From positions 82,719,303 through 82,783,302 of the forward strand of contig OZ023274.1 in NCBI GenBank assembly GCA_964007475.1: a stretch of 64,000 nucleotides of DNA. Reading direction: 5' to 3'. This DNA comes from Hybos culiciformis (Eukaryota > Arthropoda > Insecta > Diptera > Hybotidae). Positions 13,001 through 25,200 of the stretch are shown here, in pieces. Position numbers and translations under genes: made by a program. Each line of letters starts with the position of its first letter. Within the stretch, counting starts at the first letter, position 1. The notes below the pieces were generated by a model that was not told the origin of the DNA, ran no database searches, and saw only the letters and a program-made list of their open reading frames with translations.

Positions 13001-16000
13001 CTAATTTTACAAAACAAAAAATGATAAAAAATTGGCGCCATCAATTTTACGTTAAAAATTGCGTTAGGAGGAGAATATTTTTGAATTCGATTAATTTTAT
13101 ATACTTTTATATAAATGTACCCATATAGATAGATTTTTGTAAATGTATCTATAGTATATATACGATTGTATAAAATAAATTTTTGAATTTTTTTTAACTT
13201 GTAATCGTAAGAAATAAAAATCATTATATCATAAATGAGGTCTTAGGTCCGTTTCTAATAATTCGTTTTAATTTTTGATGGAAAACGTTTTTAGTACACG
13301 TTGGATTTATCTACAAAATTATTATGAAAAAAATATTGATGAGTATTCTTTTTTTTAAACAATTTTAGTGAATATAACTTATACTTATATATAAAATTTC
13401 ACTTGGTTAAAATAAGCATTAATTTTTTGCAGCGCACTGAAATAAAAAATTTTCTTATTTATGTATAAAATGAGATAAACTTCGTAAATTGAAAATTTTC
13501 TTCTTTCTTTTCATCATATAGCCTAAGAAAATTTAATGTGAAAATACTTTTTATTATTATTTCTTGTTTTTGAAATTTTTAATAAGTAATATACCTAGCT
13601 GCTTTCTATTAATACATTTTTACTGATAACGACGGTTTAATAATTCACAATCACAAAAGTCATGTTAGATAATTTTCTAATTATTTAAATTTACCCAATT
13701 CGTGTTATGGATTGAGGTGAATGAAACTTCCTATTCAATATGATAAAATTCTGAGTGTCTTTGAAAGTTACTTCTTAAATCTTATTTCAACTCAGAATAA
13801 CTTTGGATGCAATAGATAAAATATTGGATTTTAAGTTAACTTAACTCAATTTACAATGTATTAATATTAAATATAATACAATATTACATGAACATACCGT
13901 AAATATATACATGCATAGTCTTCCTATGAAATTCTCAATTACTATCTCCTGAAAATTTTAGAACTTATCACTTTCAAACTCCATCTGAAACTCAAAATTA
14001 AATAGTTTAACCATTTCTCAGTCAGTGAAAATTAACTTTTACTTGTGTAATTTTGCGGGATAAAAAATTAATTTTAATTCCCTTAGTCAATGAACCAAAA
14101 CTTTAATGTTATTAATAAAATATTCAGAGGACACACATTGTGTCGTTGTTAGAAAAAAATATATGTTAAACTGAATGATAAGGGCTACATATAAGTATTA
14201 ATAAAAAAAAAGAAACTTAATTAAGTTAAATTATTCATAGCAATCAAACATTTAAATTTCATATGAAAATTTTTTTAGTGGTTTTTAATTATATATAAAA
14301 AAAAAAAGATTATTTACTTTATTTAATAAAACAATACTCTTAAGTCAGTGGGTCAAAATGTTGAAATGAGAATTATATTTTTCTGTCATTTATGTAATAA
14401 CAAAAAAAAATTATTCCAAATTAAAATTAAAAAAAAAATAATAATAATATAATTTTGTATGATACAATAAAACATATATATATAAAATACAATAAATTCT
14501 CAAGGCGCTTATAAAATAATTAATTTTTTTTTTGTAATTATATTATGTTATGGAAAATAAAACTTCAATTATTTGTAAAACAATAAAAAAAATTAAGTGA
14601 ACTTTAAAAAAAAAGAAATTTTATCGATAAATTTGTCATACATGTTATTTTTAATTAAATCTAATCAGTTTCAAAATATGTAACTATAGTCCGCTACAAG
14701 TCTGTACCTACATTCATATCAACATTGTCTTCGTTTAAACTTTAAAACTACTTGTACCTTGTGATTACCATAAGATTTCTTTTATTTTATAAATACATAT
14801 AAATCATACTATATATACTACGATATATATCCTTTATGTTCACGTTGTTTTTTAATATTCAAACACTATCACATTATAATTTTTTCTATATACATATTCT
14901 CATTTTTTTAATTGAAAAAATCTTACGAAAAAACCAATGACCCCTCTTTTAAAATATATAAGTACATAATGAAACTATGATTTGGGGTCTCAACCTAAAT
15001 TTTTCTCAGACTATACAAATTTCATGATTTAAATCAAAAATATACATATATCGAAATAAAACGTTTTTCATTATTTGAAATTGTTTTTCTTATTTAATTT
15101 TGTCATAATATTCTCGCTTAAAAACGTTTTTAATAACTAAGTATATGGTAAAAAAACATTTTTCATAATCCTTTTTGGGTTATTTTTTTTTTTTTTAATA
15201 CATATATTTTTTTTATTAATGAAAATATTTCTTAGAGCGGAAAATTTGTCCTAAAACGTTAATCATATTCAATTTGAGAATGAAAAATAAATTTTTAATT
15301 TTGTCAGAATGGATTTAAAATGTAAATTATAAACTATATAATATATATACCTACTGTATATACATCCATTATGTGTATTATGTACTGGTCTACATATATT
15401 TTTATTTTCATAGATAAAACGATTTATAAACTGAAAAAAACTTAACAAAAAAAGATAATAAATGTTATTTTTTAATGAAAAAATTTGAAATTTAGTTAAA
15501 AAATTATATCTTAATTAACATAAAAAAAAAAGGAATAATAAACCCTGTTGAAAGAAATTATTAAAATATTAAATTGGTTCATTCAGATTTTAGCGTTTTG
15601 TATATAAGTATATATATATAGTGGCGGGTCGAAAATTGAAAATTGAAAATGGGTACAAACCTTGAAAATCTAAATTTTCAGTCTTAGCGTATGAAGAACT
15701 AATTAATCATTCGACACCATTCTGACCATTATGTGCTTTTATCACATCTCTCTTATAAAAAGAATGATTTTACATCGCGGCTTCATGATAAACTTAGAAA
15801 AGTAAATATTTTTTGTTCCGTTTTCATTTCTGTACACTCAAAATGAATTTGTTCTCTTTTGCGTTTAAATACGAAGTGACATTGAGGGGAACATAAAAAA
15901 ATTAATATTAAAATAAAAACGCACCAAAAGTTCATGTATTTCTATGTTTTATTGAATAAAAAATCAACTATTATTTTATTCTTAATTAAGACTCGGTTAC

Positions 16001-17384
16001 GTTTATTTCAATGTGATCATATCCTCAAAATAATTTAGTATGACAAACAAAACAATATTATTTAATAATCAAATAATCAAAAATTCTTGCATAAATTATA
16101 CAGTTAATAGAAAAGGCAAAATTATTTTAAAATTTCTGTACTTATATTTAAAAAAAAAAAATAAAAATTTTTAGCTTCTACTATAAATGCATAATATATT
16201 TATTTGAAAAATTTTCGTTCTTTATCTTTATTCTGAAACACTTAAGTGCTGAAATTCTTTATAATAATAAGCATAGATAAATAAAAGTCATGTTATTTCA
16301 AAAATGTATCTCGAATAAATTATGTATAAATTATGTTTTCATGATTTAAAGATTAGAATCTATCTGAAGGGAAATTTCTGTCATTAAATATTTTCAAGTT
16401 AAATCCTTTTCCTTTTTGTTTATTTTTTTTTTATTCTTATGATCCTACATACTTAATCCTAACTATATATAATTTATCCTTTTCGTGCAGTTCTTTAATA
16501 TTTTAAGTGTTATTTATGATTTCCTGAAGATTTAATTGAAAAAATATATATGTTATTTCTTACTTATATTATTGGATATACTTAATAAGTAGTAGTTAAA
16601 CTGCAATCTTAAATTCATTCATTAAATTAATTTGTACACATTATAAATAAAGTACATAATATATACAATTTGCAAAAAAAAAAACAAAAAAACAAAAAAA
16701 GTACATATGGCAGAGTACCTAATAAGATTTTTGTACTATTTTTTTTTTTTATTTTTATAAGAAAAATACCTCTAACAGCAAATACTAATGCATGCTAAAT
16801 TATTTATTTTCTATTTAATATTATACTTAGAGAAGAAAATTAAAAAAATGTGAATGTGTGAGATTATATAAATTTTATCCTTTCATTTCACTTTCTATGT
16901 TGTTCTATATCGTGCATTATTGAAATTTTTTTAGTTTTTTTTTTATTTTCTTGAAGTATAGTTTCAATAATTATTATCGAACAACACGCAAAGCTTTTAA
17001 TGTTATTTCCCTTTATTTACTGTGTACTTAAAAAATAAAAAATAAAATCAAGTTTATAATATAGAACATTTTCGTTTTGTTTTCATTCTTTTTTCATTTT
17101 CGCTCTATACTTATTTTTCTTCCTTTTTTTTTTTTCATAAATGAAAGTGAAGAAAAACTTAGAAACTTTAAAAAATGACTAGAATTCGTCAAAAAAAAAA
17201 AAAAAAAACGAACACTCAAAACTATTTATAATTGTATTAACAATTAAACTTATTATGTGATAAAAAAAAAAAAAACACTTTGTTTTTGAAGAAAATTTAT
17301 TTTTTGTGGTGAAGTTATATAAAAATAATAGTAGAAAGTTTTTATTCAGGCAAAGAATAATGTTGTTGTATATATAAGTAAATG
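8883..17384. other. AT-rich non-coding stretch
   Basis: No recognisable exon or element. Contains a TAA microsatellite near 9970 and many homopolymers. The ORFs in this stretch are short and dominated by Phe, Ile, Lys, Asn and Tyr; none looks like a protein. A slightly less AT-rich patch near 11350-11660 has no readable frame. Confidence 0.5.
9970..10022. repeat. (TAA)n microsatellite
   Basis: About 17 trinucleotide units of TAA/AAT, interrupted once by GAT near 9983. Likely length-variable between individuals. Confidence 0.95.
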
Positions 17385-17655
17385 TAGGGTCAAGTGGGGT
17401 AATGGTGAACGATTTTGCAACTTCACAAAAAAAAAAAGTTTAAAATTTTTTTCTCTAACTTTCCTTGGTCGCAGAAAAAAAACCCGTACGTTGCTGGAAA
17501 GCTGAAATTCTTCACTACCTTATGCAATTTTAAGAAATCAAATCTGAGATACAGGTCCAGTGCTGTAGCTCATTTCGTAAAAGTCGACGATTTTTACATT
17601 TACCTCACAAAAATGGGGTAAATGTGAACTGGTATTTACCTACACCAGAAACTCG

Positions 17656-18186
17656 TCAAAAATTTTTTCCTTTTTCGCCAATCGCACGTAATCGACGTCG
17701 ATCATTTTTAAATCCACTTTCATCAGCGTTAAAAATAAAACAGGCATCTTCAACATCTTTTATGTTAATTTTGTTGCAAACACTTTCCAATTTGTCGTAA
17801 AAATCGTAAATTATTGTTGGTTTGTGTGCAACTTTCCTACATTTTTGAAGATATTCTGGCTTTTTTAATAGATAGTGAAGGATTTCGTGCAATAAGTGAT
17901 CTGAACCAATCCAATCCAGCATACCATTAACGAATGGTGTATTTAAATTTTTGGATAAAACAAAACTTTATATAAGACCTAGCAATTCGTCTCTGTCACA
18001 CGGATAGCCACTTTTTGCACGAGCTAATAGGCATTCAGCAATTTCTCCTCCACTTTTTTTTTGGCAATGTGTTCTTAACGTAATTTCTGGGCATTTTTGG
18101 TCCACTTGTTTATCTTTAAACATAAAATAAGATTTTTTTTTATTTTCACAATTACCCCTTTTTATGTTCACAATTACCTCACACAT
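17656..18186 (-). pseudogene. pogo/Tigger-type transposase remnant (one in-frame stop)
   Basis: One minus-strand frame, broken only by a stop at 17965-17967. The upstream part reads GGEIAECLLARAKSGYPCDR DELLGLI, like the helix after the DNA-binding region in Tigger/jerky transposases (family: L..W......G.....E.......). The downstream part has LLKKPEYLQKCRKVA, IIYDFYDKLESV and FIFNADESGF. The last matches the first catalytic Asp motif (FN.DE.G) of the DDE domain; GEKGKNF follows and the frame ends. The second and third catalytic acidic residues and the N-terminal DNA-binding helices are gone, so no activity is expected. Confidence 0.82.
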
Positions 18187-18210
18187 TAAAAATTAAGGGG
18201 TAATTGTGAA
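18145..18210. repeat. Internal cluster of pogo-element subterminal motifs
   Basis: Three copies of GGGGTAATTGTGAA within 66 bp: inverted at 18145-18158 and 18167-18180 (one mismatch), direct at 18197-18210. Further copies lie at 17396-17409, 17615-17628, 18524-18537 and 18540-18553. In DNA transposons such repeats usually bind the transposase; here that is inference. Confidence 0.85.
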
Positions 18211-18564
18211 AGTTAATTATTTCACTTTGTTTTTATTTTTATTTAAAAATGTATTTCATTTTATTTAAATTAATCCCTTATATTGCCAAAATAAATAATT
18301 TTATTTTACTAATGTCAAATTTTCACTAAAATAAAAAGATTTAAAAAAACTCTTCTCAACTGAAAAACACTTTTTTTTTGGAACTTTTTTCAAATACTTG
18401 CTGTCAAGTAGAAAATGTACAAAACACTACGAAACTTTTTTCACACGTGCAGAAAATATTATAATTTGTATTTACGCTTCAAATTTTTTTAAATTGTAAT
18501 TTTTTCCAAGGCTACTTTTACCGTTCACAATTACCCCAATTCACAATTACCCCACTTGACCCTA

Positions 18565-19149
18565 TATACCTACAGAAAAGTAGTAAGAAGTTTTGATATG
18601 TTGGATACAATCATATACTATACACCCAACTACAATAGCTAAACTTCTTACAAAAAAAACTTTTTCGACTTTGTTTGAAATTTCAAGGATCTAATATTTT
18701 AAACTTTTGACTTTAGTCAATTCATTAAAAATTTATAATGTTGAATATATAAGATTATTTTTTACAATTTTGTTATGTATAGTACTGTCTATAATCCCTG
18801 TATTGCAAAGAAAATAAGAATGGGTGAAATTAATTACCAATTTTGCTTCAATTAAACTTCAAAAAATATGGCTCGATGATAAAAATCTGTAATTATTAGA
18901 CTACAATTTCAAAATTTACATAATTAGAATATAGGTATGTTTACAATAGCTAATATATTTTTTTTTTATAAAAATAAAATATCCTAATAAACCTAATTTA
19001 AATACAATCATAAATATCTGATGAGCTGTCTTCATTTGTTGATATTTAAATAACTTTTATAAGTAATTCAATGTTTTAATATTTACCTTGATGACGATAT
19101 GTATATAAAAAAATATGTCAAAATTTTTTAATTTTTATTTTTATTACAG
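18565..19149 (+). other. Khc-73: 3' end of Khc-73 intron 1
   Basis: AT-rich, no other feature seen. Ends in TTATTACAG, the exon 2 acceptor, preceded by a T-rich tract. Confidence 0.7.
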
Positions 19150-19237
19150 AACTTGAACTTGGAACACAATGTGTTGTAGAAATGGAAAGCCAACAGACAG
19201 TATTACATAATCCACTTACATTAGATAAAATGGATCG
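19150..19237 (+). CDS. Khc-73: Khc-73 exon 2 (start of visible motor domain)
   Basis: Acceptor TTATTACAG and donor GTAAGT bracket 88 nt that read [20 protein letters not shown] and onwards to DKMDR. This is the segment after the first motor strand in KIF13 proteins (family form: RRELEL..KCVVEM). The first codon is split: the exon supplies AA, so exon 1 must end in a G that completes a Glu. The last two bases CG are completed to Arg by the first base of exon 3. The exon is too short to stand out as an ORF, but its base composition is clearly richer in G+C than the surrounding intron. Confidence 0.9.
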
Positions 19238-22200
19238 GTAAGTAATAATATGAACATTCAAAATAATATCTATAATTTGTAATGAAATGTATTTGTTATA
19301 AAAACCTTTAATACGATACTTATATTCATATAGTTAAAATGTTTGAATTCAGGGTAATTAAACTGTATATTGTATCTTTTAATAATTGTGTTGTCTAAAA
19401 TTTCCTCAAATTGGGACACTAATATAGGAGCTAAGATAAGCTAAAAGCATAGCAAATGCACACAACGAATGCATCAACAAAAATTATAAAAAATATGTGT
19501 CTAAAATTATGTTAAACTTAGTTCAAGCATCAAAAATAAGAACAAAAATTTAAACAAGACAAATATAAAGAAAATTCATAATAATTAGCGAAGTAAAAAT
19601 TGTATATAGTCAAAACTTATTTTTTTTTAAAGAGGAATAAATTGATGTACATTGTACATGTTTATACAACACATACATATGTAAAGCAAATTTGACTTGT
19701 AATATGCAAACAAATTCAAAAAAGCAGAAAACATCACTTATCTATAATTTAATACATTTTCCACATCAAAATAAAATTGGTTTCAAAAAATGGAATGTTA
19801 TAATAATTTTCATAAATTAAAATTCAACTATTCTGAAAATTTTAGCATCGATGTATAGGAAACATTTTGTATCATAAACCAGCACTTTAATAAAAAGGAC
19901 TTTTATTTTCCAAGTACCTAAATCTCGCAAAATTTATTTTTTAATCTGATTACTTCACTAAAATTAAATTAGAAAATATATACCGCGTTTTCATCTAAAT
20001 TGGTTCTGAAAAGAAAAGATGGAAATAAAAAAACAAAAAATTACCTTTATACATTTAATTATACACTTGATATATTTTTAAATGGATTTCGTGAAAAATA
20101 TGTTTGTGTTATGCGGGTGAAGAGAATTTAAAAAATGGTATCTATGTTCTCGTTTTTTTCCAAAGATTCGAACTGGGGTTTAGAATTTTACCTATAAAAA
20201 TTGGGATGCAAAAATAAACACACATAATTTTCAGAAAATAGTAATGAGAAAAAAGGATATTATACTTATGAGTTATGTACATATATATTATGAAAATTAT
20301 CAAAAGTAGCGAATTTTTAATTTTCTTTAACAACAATTTAAATTGCCTTTTGTAATTTATTTATTCAGAAATATATAAAAAAAATATATACATATGTATA
20401 ATGCTAATTAGCTAAACAGAATTGTTTTCACTATAAAACAAACATAACAAAATAACAATTTTGAAGTTTTTTTTATGTAAGTATTTATTTTATATAGATA
20501 TTATACGTATATATAGTATTGCATTTACCATGAATAATGTACATAATACATACATATACATTTATAAAATCTATATACAATAAATAAATTTTGTCCAATA
20601 ATGTTCAGAGGTTAAGTGTAATGCAATTTGTTACTTATTTATTGCTTTTATTATAATTTTTTTTTTCAATATAAATGTAAGTTACATAATACTTGTAAAA
20701 TTCATTTAAAAGGAAACTTTTTATAAAATGTTATTATTATTGTTTTAATATGTCAAAAAATTTTCGTTCCCGTATATGTTAAATTGGAAATAAATTTCGA
20801 AATAAAATTGAAAACAACTAAATATTTTGATTCATAAAATTGAGTTTCTTTATTTCATTATTTTGTAACACTTGTTATACTGTATAGTATACTCATACAA
20901 AAACTTTTAAATTGGTTTTAATCAAAAGTGGAATATTTTTGACAGCATATACATTTTTATGCAAGTTATTTACATGTATTCTGTACAAATTATGACGTTT
21001 TTAAAAAAATAGTTAAAGTCAAAATATTGTTTTAATGAACCGTCTCGTTATATAATAGTTCATTTACTTTTTTCTACTTTTAATTACTCGTATTTTTTAT
21101 TCATTCGAATTTAAATAATAAAAAAAATCTTAGCATTTAAGTGTTTTTGTTATAAAATATGTGTAATTGTGTTTTATATAAGGCAGGATTTTTTGTAATA
21201 GTGTGGGTATATAACTATAAAACTATATAGAATTCATTGGTTTTTCCAATTAAATTTTTTAAAAACAAAAAAATTTCATATCTTATTGAATAATTTTGTT
21301 AAACTGATAATGTCATAAATATGACACCTAAATTGAAAGCTATTAAGAAATTTTATTATTTTATTTTTTGAAACAAATACTTATGCCTAAAAAATTATAA
21401 TAACAAGATGGCACTAATTGAATTATTATAGATTTTTATAACATTTAAGTTGATTTAACTGCATAAAAATTAAAACATCATTATCTATGTTAATCCATTA
21501 TAGAGATGATTATGTTTCTTTTATTAATAGCTTAAAGAAATGTTATAAATTTATTTTGATTGCTAAATTAAACTGTAATTAATTTGAGTATACTTATGTA
21601 TTAAAAATGAAATGTTTAAATGTCAAATTGATATTATGTACATATGGTATGTCCCATTTCCACAATCAATATAATAAAACAATTTAACGATATTAAACAA
21701 ATTCAAGCTTTTATTAATGGAAACTAATTTTCTTAATAGCATTTCGACTACAGGTTTAAGGAGAATTAATAAATTTTTAAATTTTAATTTCCAGTTTGTC
21801 CAATGTCTGTCTATCTATGATCTGTTATTTCAATATTGCTGTTCTTATTCTCATACCTTAACACACTCTATGTACTTTTACGATAAAAATTAAATAGCAA
21901 TATGATAACGATGATAGCAAGAGAAAACATGCATTCAAAAAATTATAGTCAGATTGAATTATTTTTTATTTTATACATAATTTCTGTTAATATGTTAACT
22001 TAACTGAATTTTTAAAAATTTTACTATATATATATAAGTTTACTTTGGAATTCGGAGCCGCATTGCAGCAGTATATTGTAAATATTGAAAATATATTTTC
22101 ATTAAAATCAGTGAAATTTTTATTATTTATATCGGATATAATTATATACATTACCATATACCATTTAATTATATACATTACCATATACGTAACATAATAT

Positions 22201-25200
22201 GTATATGTAATTTTAATGGGAAAAATAGGGCAAGAAGAATACACATCTAAAAAAGAATGTAACTTCAATAATTTTTATTGTTTATCCATTTCATGAATTT
22301 TCAATATCCTCAGGATAACTAAACTATAGTACCCAACTACTTCGGTTTGTAGTGAATAAAATCTGAATGATTTTTTGTCTTTAATGTAAATTTTGAAATA
22401 TTTTATGCTTCAAAATGTAAATTTTTTTTTTAGTTATATTATAAGTACATTTGTTTTAATAGACTACAAAATTTATATTCTTTTGGGAAAGCTTGAAAGT
22501 CATTAGTCGATATTTTTTTGATTGGAAATGTTTTTGCAACCTAAATACACATGAGAATGTGCGCTATGGAAATTAATTGGATATTTAAATTATTCATACA
22601 GGGATGAATACTTATTCCTTAAATTTTTTATAACACTATAAGACAAATGGGTTTCTGGGTCCTGGAACATATTTGTTAGCAACATTACATTTATATATAA
22701 TAAAATAATGCGCGTACACCGTTTCAGCATTTTAATTGCAATCTTTATGTGTATGAATTCCTAATTAATTGGTTATTCATTGTTCCAAATTTCCTCAAAC
22801 AAAAATAATTTACTAGTAAAAAAAGTAGTCTTCCCAAATAATGTAAAACCCCAGTATGAATTTTGATTTACTTCCTATTAAAATAGTAAATAACCCAAAC
22901 AGTAGCATTTGATGTATTTTATGCATATTTTCTTCTCTTTTTTATTTAATCGACATAATTTTATTTTATATTCAGCTTTATTACTGATCAACATGCGTAT
23001 AATAAAAATATGTATATTGTTTTTTTTTGAAGAAAAAAAATTGAAAAATTATATAAATTAGTGAAATTTCCTTGTTATTTACAAATTTCAAATAAATTTT
23101 TTACAGTGATTTTTCTTTTATTACTTTACTATCAGTTTCGAATAAACCAGAAATATAATGTACTTAAATGTTTAATGTTAGTATGTACTTTTTATGTTGA
23201 CACAAGTATCAATTTCCATAAAAATTTAATATTGAATTAATTGATTTTTTTTCAAGCATTATTTTAATTATTGATGAAGGGTATTTTGAAGTTTTTCTAT
23301 TTTTATTATTTATTTTTTTTTTTATTCTTAGATTTTGATTTTTGATTTCTTTATGGGTTTTGTTGAATTATGACAGTAATTAAATTATCATATATATACA
23401 ATTTAATAATATTTTGATAAAGACATTATATGTATGTTGTGTAGGTATATTTGAAGATATTTGATACTGCTATGATATTATAATTCATTTTAATGATATT
23501 TTTAATAATATTCATAAATGTATGTTATGTTTTATGAATAATATAAACTAACTTTAATATTATAAATATAGAAATTACATATTATTATAAATAATTATTC
23601 GGAAACAAAAATTAATTTTTTCATAGTATGTAATTGGTATTGAAATTTTAAGTTTATCTCTTCACGATTCACTGGTGAACATTGAATTTATAATCTTCGA
23701 TCATCCTGATGAAAGTGCAATTCTATACGGAACAGATTTTTTTTTGCTATGAAAATATTAAACTTGAATCGACTATCAAAAATTTTATAAAATTAGTTGT
23801 AAGATTTTAATAAATTTATTAAATATCGGCTTTTAATGGTCCATTAGATTATGACATTTTTATAAGATAATATATTTCATGAATAATACATAAAAATCAA
23901 AGAACATTAATTTCTGAACATTTAAAAGTTATTATATGACATACATACACAATGGTCGATGATTTTTAAGAATGTTTGAAATAACGATTACCTGAGTTCC
24001 CTTTTTATAACTATATTGTCTATATTTACTTAATAAACTTTCGTAATATTTAGTGTAAAAAAATGCTAAATTTAATTTTTAATCGTTAAAAAAAATAATA
24101 ATAAATTGGAAATTTGTATTTAAGTAAAAAAGAAATAAACTCGGAAATATATAAAGCTCCTTTGCTATGTGTTTTTATTTAATTTTCAGTATAATTAAAG
24201 GTTCAAAAATCATGTCATAAGTATCTATAAAAATTCCAATATTTCTTTTGAATTTCAAAAATTCTTAATAATTATTGTAATCAATCGATAATATATCCGG
24301 AAAAAAAAAGATAATGAGCTCTTACTTTTTTTTTCCAAAGGATTATTATTATTAAAGTATAGACAACAACATTATTTATGCAAATGTATTGTGTACATAT
24401 ATATATTTTTAGTAGAATTGAATATTAGCTCTATATATTTCTTAAAAAAAAAATCTCAATATTTGAATAAAATATTAAACAAAACGTGAAATGAATGTGG
24501 CATGTGATTTGAAATTTTCATTTAAGGCACGTACAATTTGATGTTCCTGATATTTGTTTCCTTAATACATACTTAGCTTCAATTAATTTTTAATTATACT
24601 CAGAAAAACCATCATAGTTTTACACCCATTGTAACACACATTCAGAATTCCCTTATTTTTTATAGCAAAAATATTCTTTACATTTGTCTCAACTACCTAT
24701 CCTATCTGGAATATAAAAAAAATTATTCGTTGAACAAGATTCGGTTGACCGGGCCCCTACAATAGAAATTTTTAGCAATTTTTATTAGATCAATAGCAAA
24801 CCTTAATATTAACCAAATTACGATTTAAAGTGGCCATATATGAAATCTTGGAGTATACTTTTTAATATTGTTCATGAGAAAAAGCCCCAGTAAGTAATTC
24901 AAATTTGCTTCTGTCTGTTGGATCCTGTTCTATTTGAATGTATTCCCTTTTGGTATTACATTTTTGACGTTTTTGCACTTAAATTATTAATATCAAGTTT
25001 GAGTTGAGCTTTTTCTTATTATTTAGAAAAAAATAAATAAATAAATATTAATGAGGGAAAATTTATTTTCCGTGAAATTTAACCTTGAAAGACCCAAATA
25101 AAAAAAATAATATTATGTTAAAATTTGGAAAATTTTATTGCAGCTAAATAAATTTATTGCAATAATCATGCTGTCAGTGTGTTTCTATAATTTTATTTAT

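Larger units (their letters stand above)
17387..18562 (-). mobile_element. Degenerate pogo/Tigger-like DNA transposon
   Basis: Terminal inverted repeats: left GGGTCAAGTGGGGTAATGGT, right end the complement of GGGTCAAGTGGGGTAATTGT, flanked on both sides by TA (17385-17386, 18563-18564), the target duplication of the Tc1/mariner superfamily. A minus-strand remnant inside resembles pogo/Tigger (CENP-B/jerky-like) transposases. At 1176 bp it is an internally deleted, inactive copy. It carries at least seven copies of the subterminal motif GGGGTAATTGTGAA in both orientations. Confidence 0.9.

Noticed and set aside
3427..24781. Similarity of about 40 bp between 3427-3466 and 24743-24781 (TTGACC...CAATAGAAA...TTTAGC)
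   Set aside because: Similarity stops on both sides and is mostly A/T; too short and too weak to define a repeat family.
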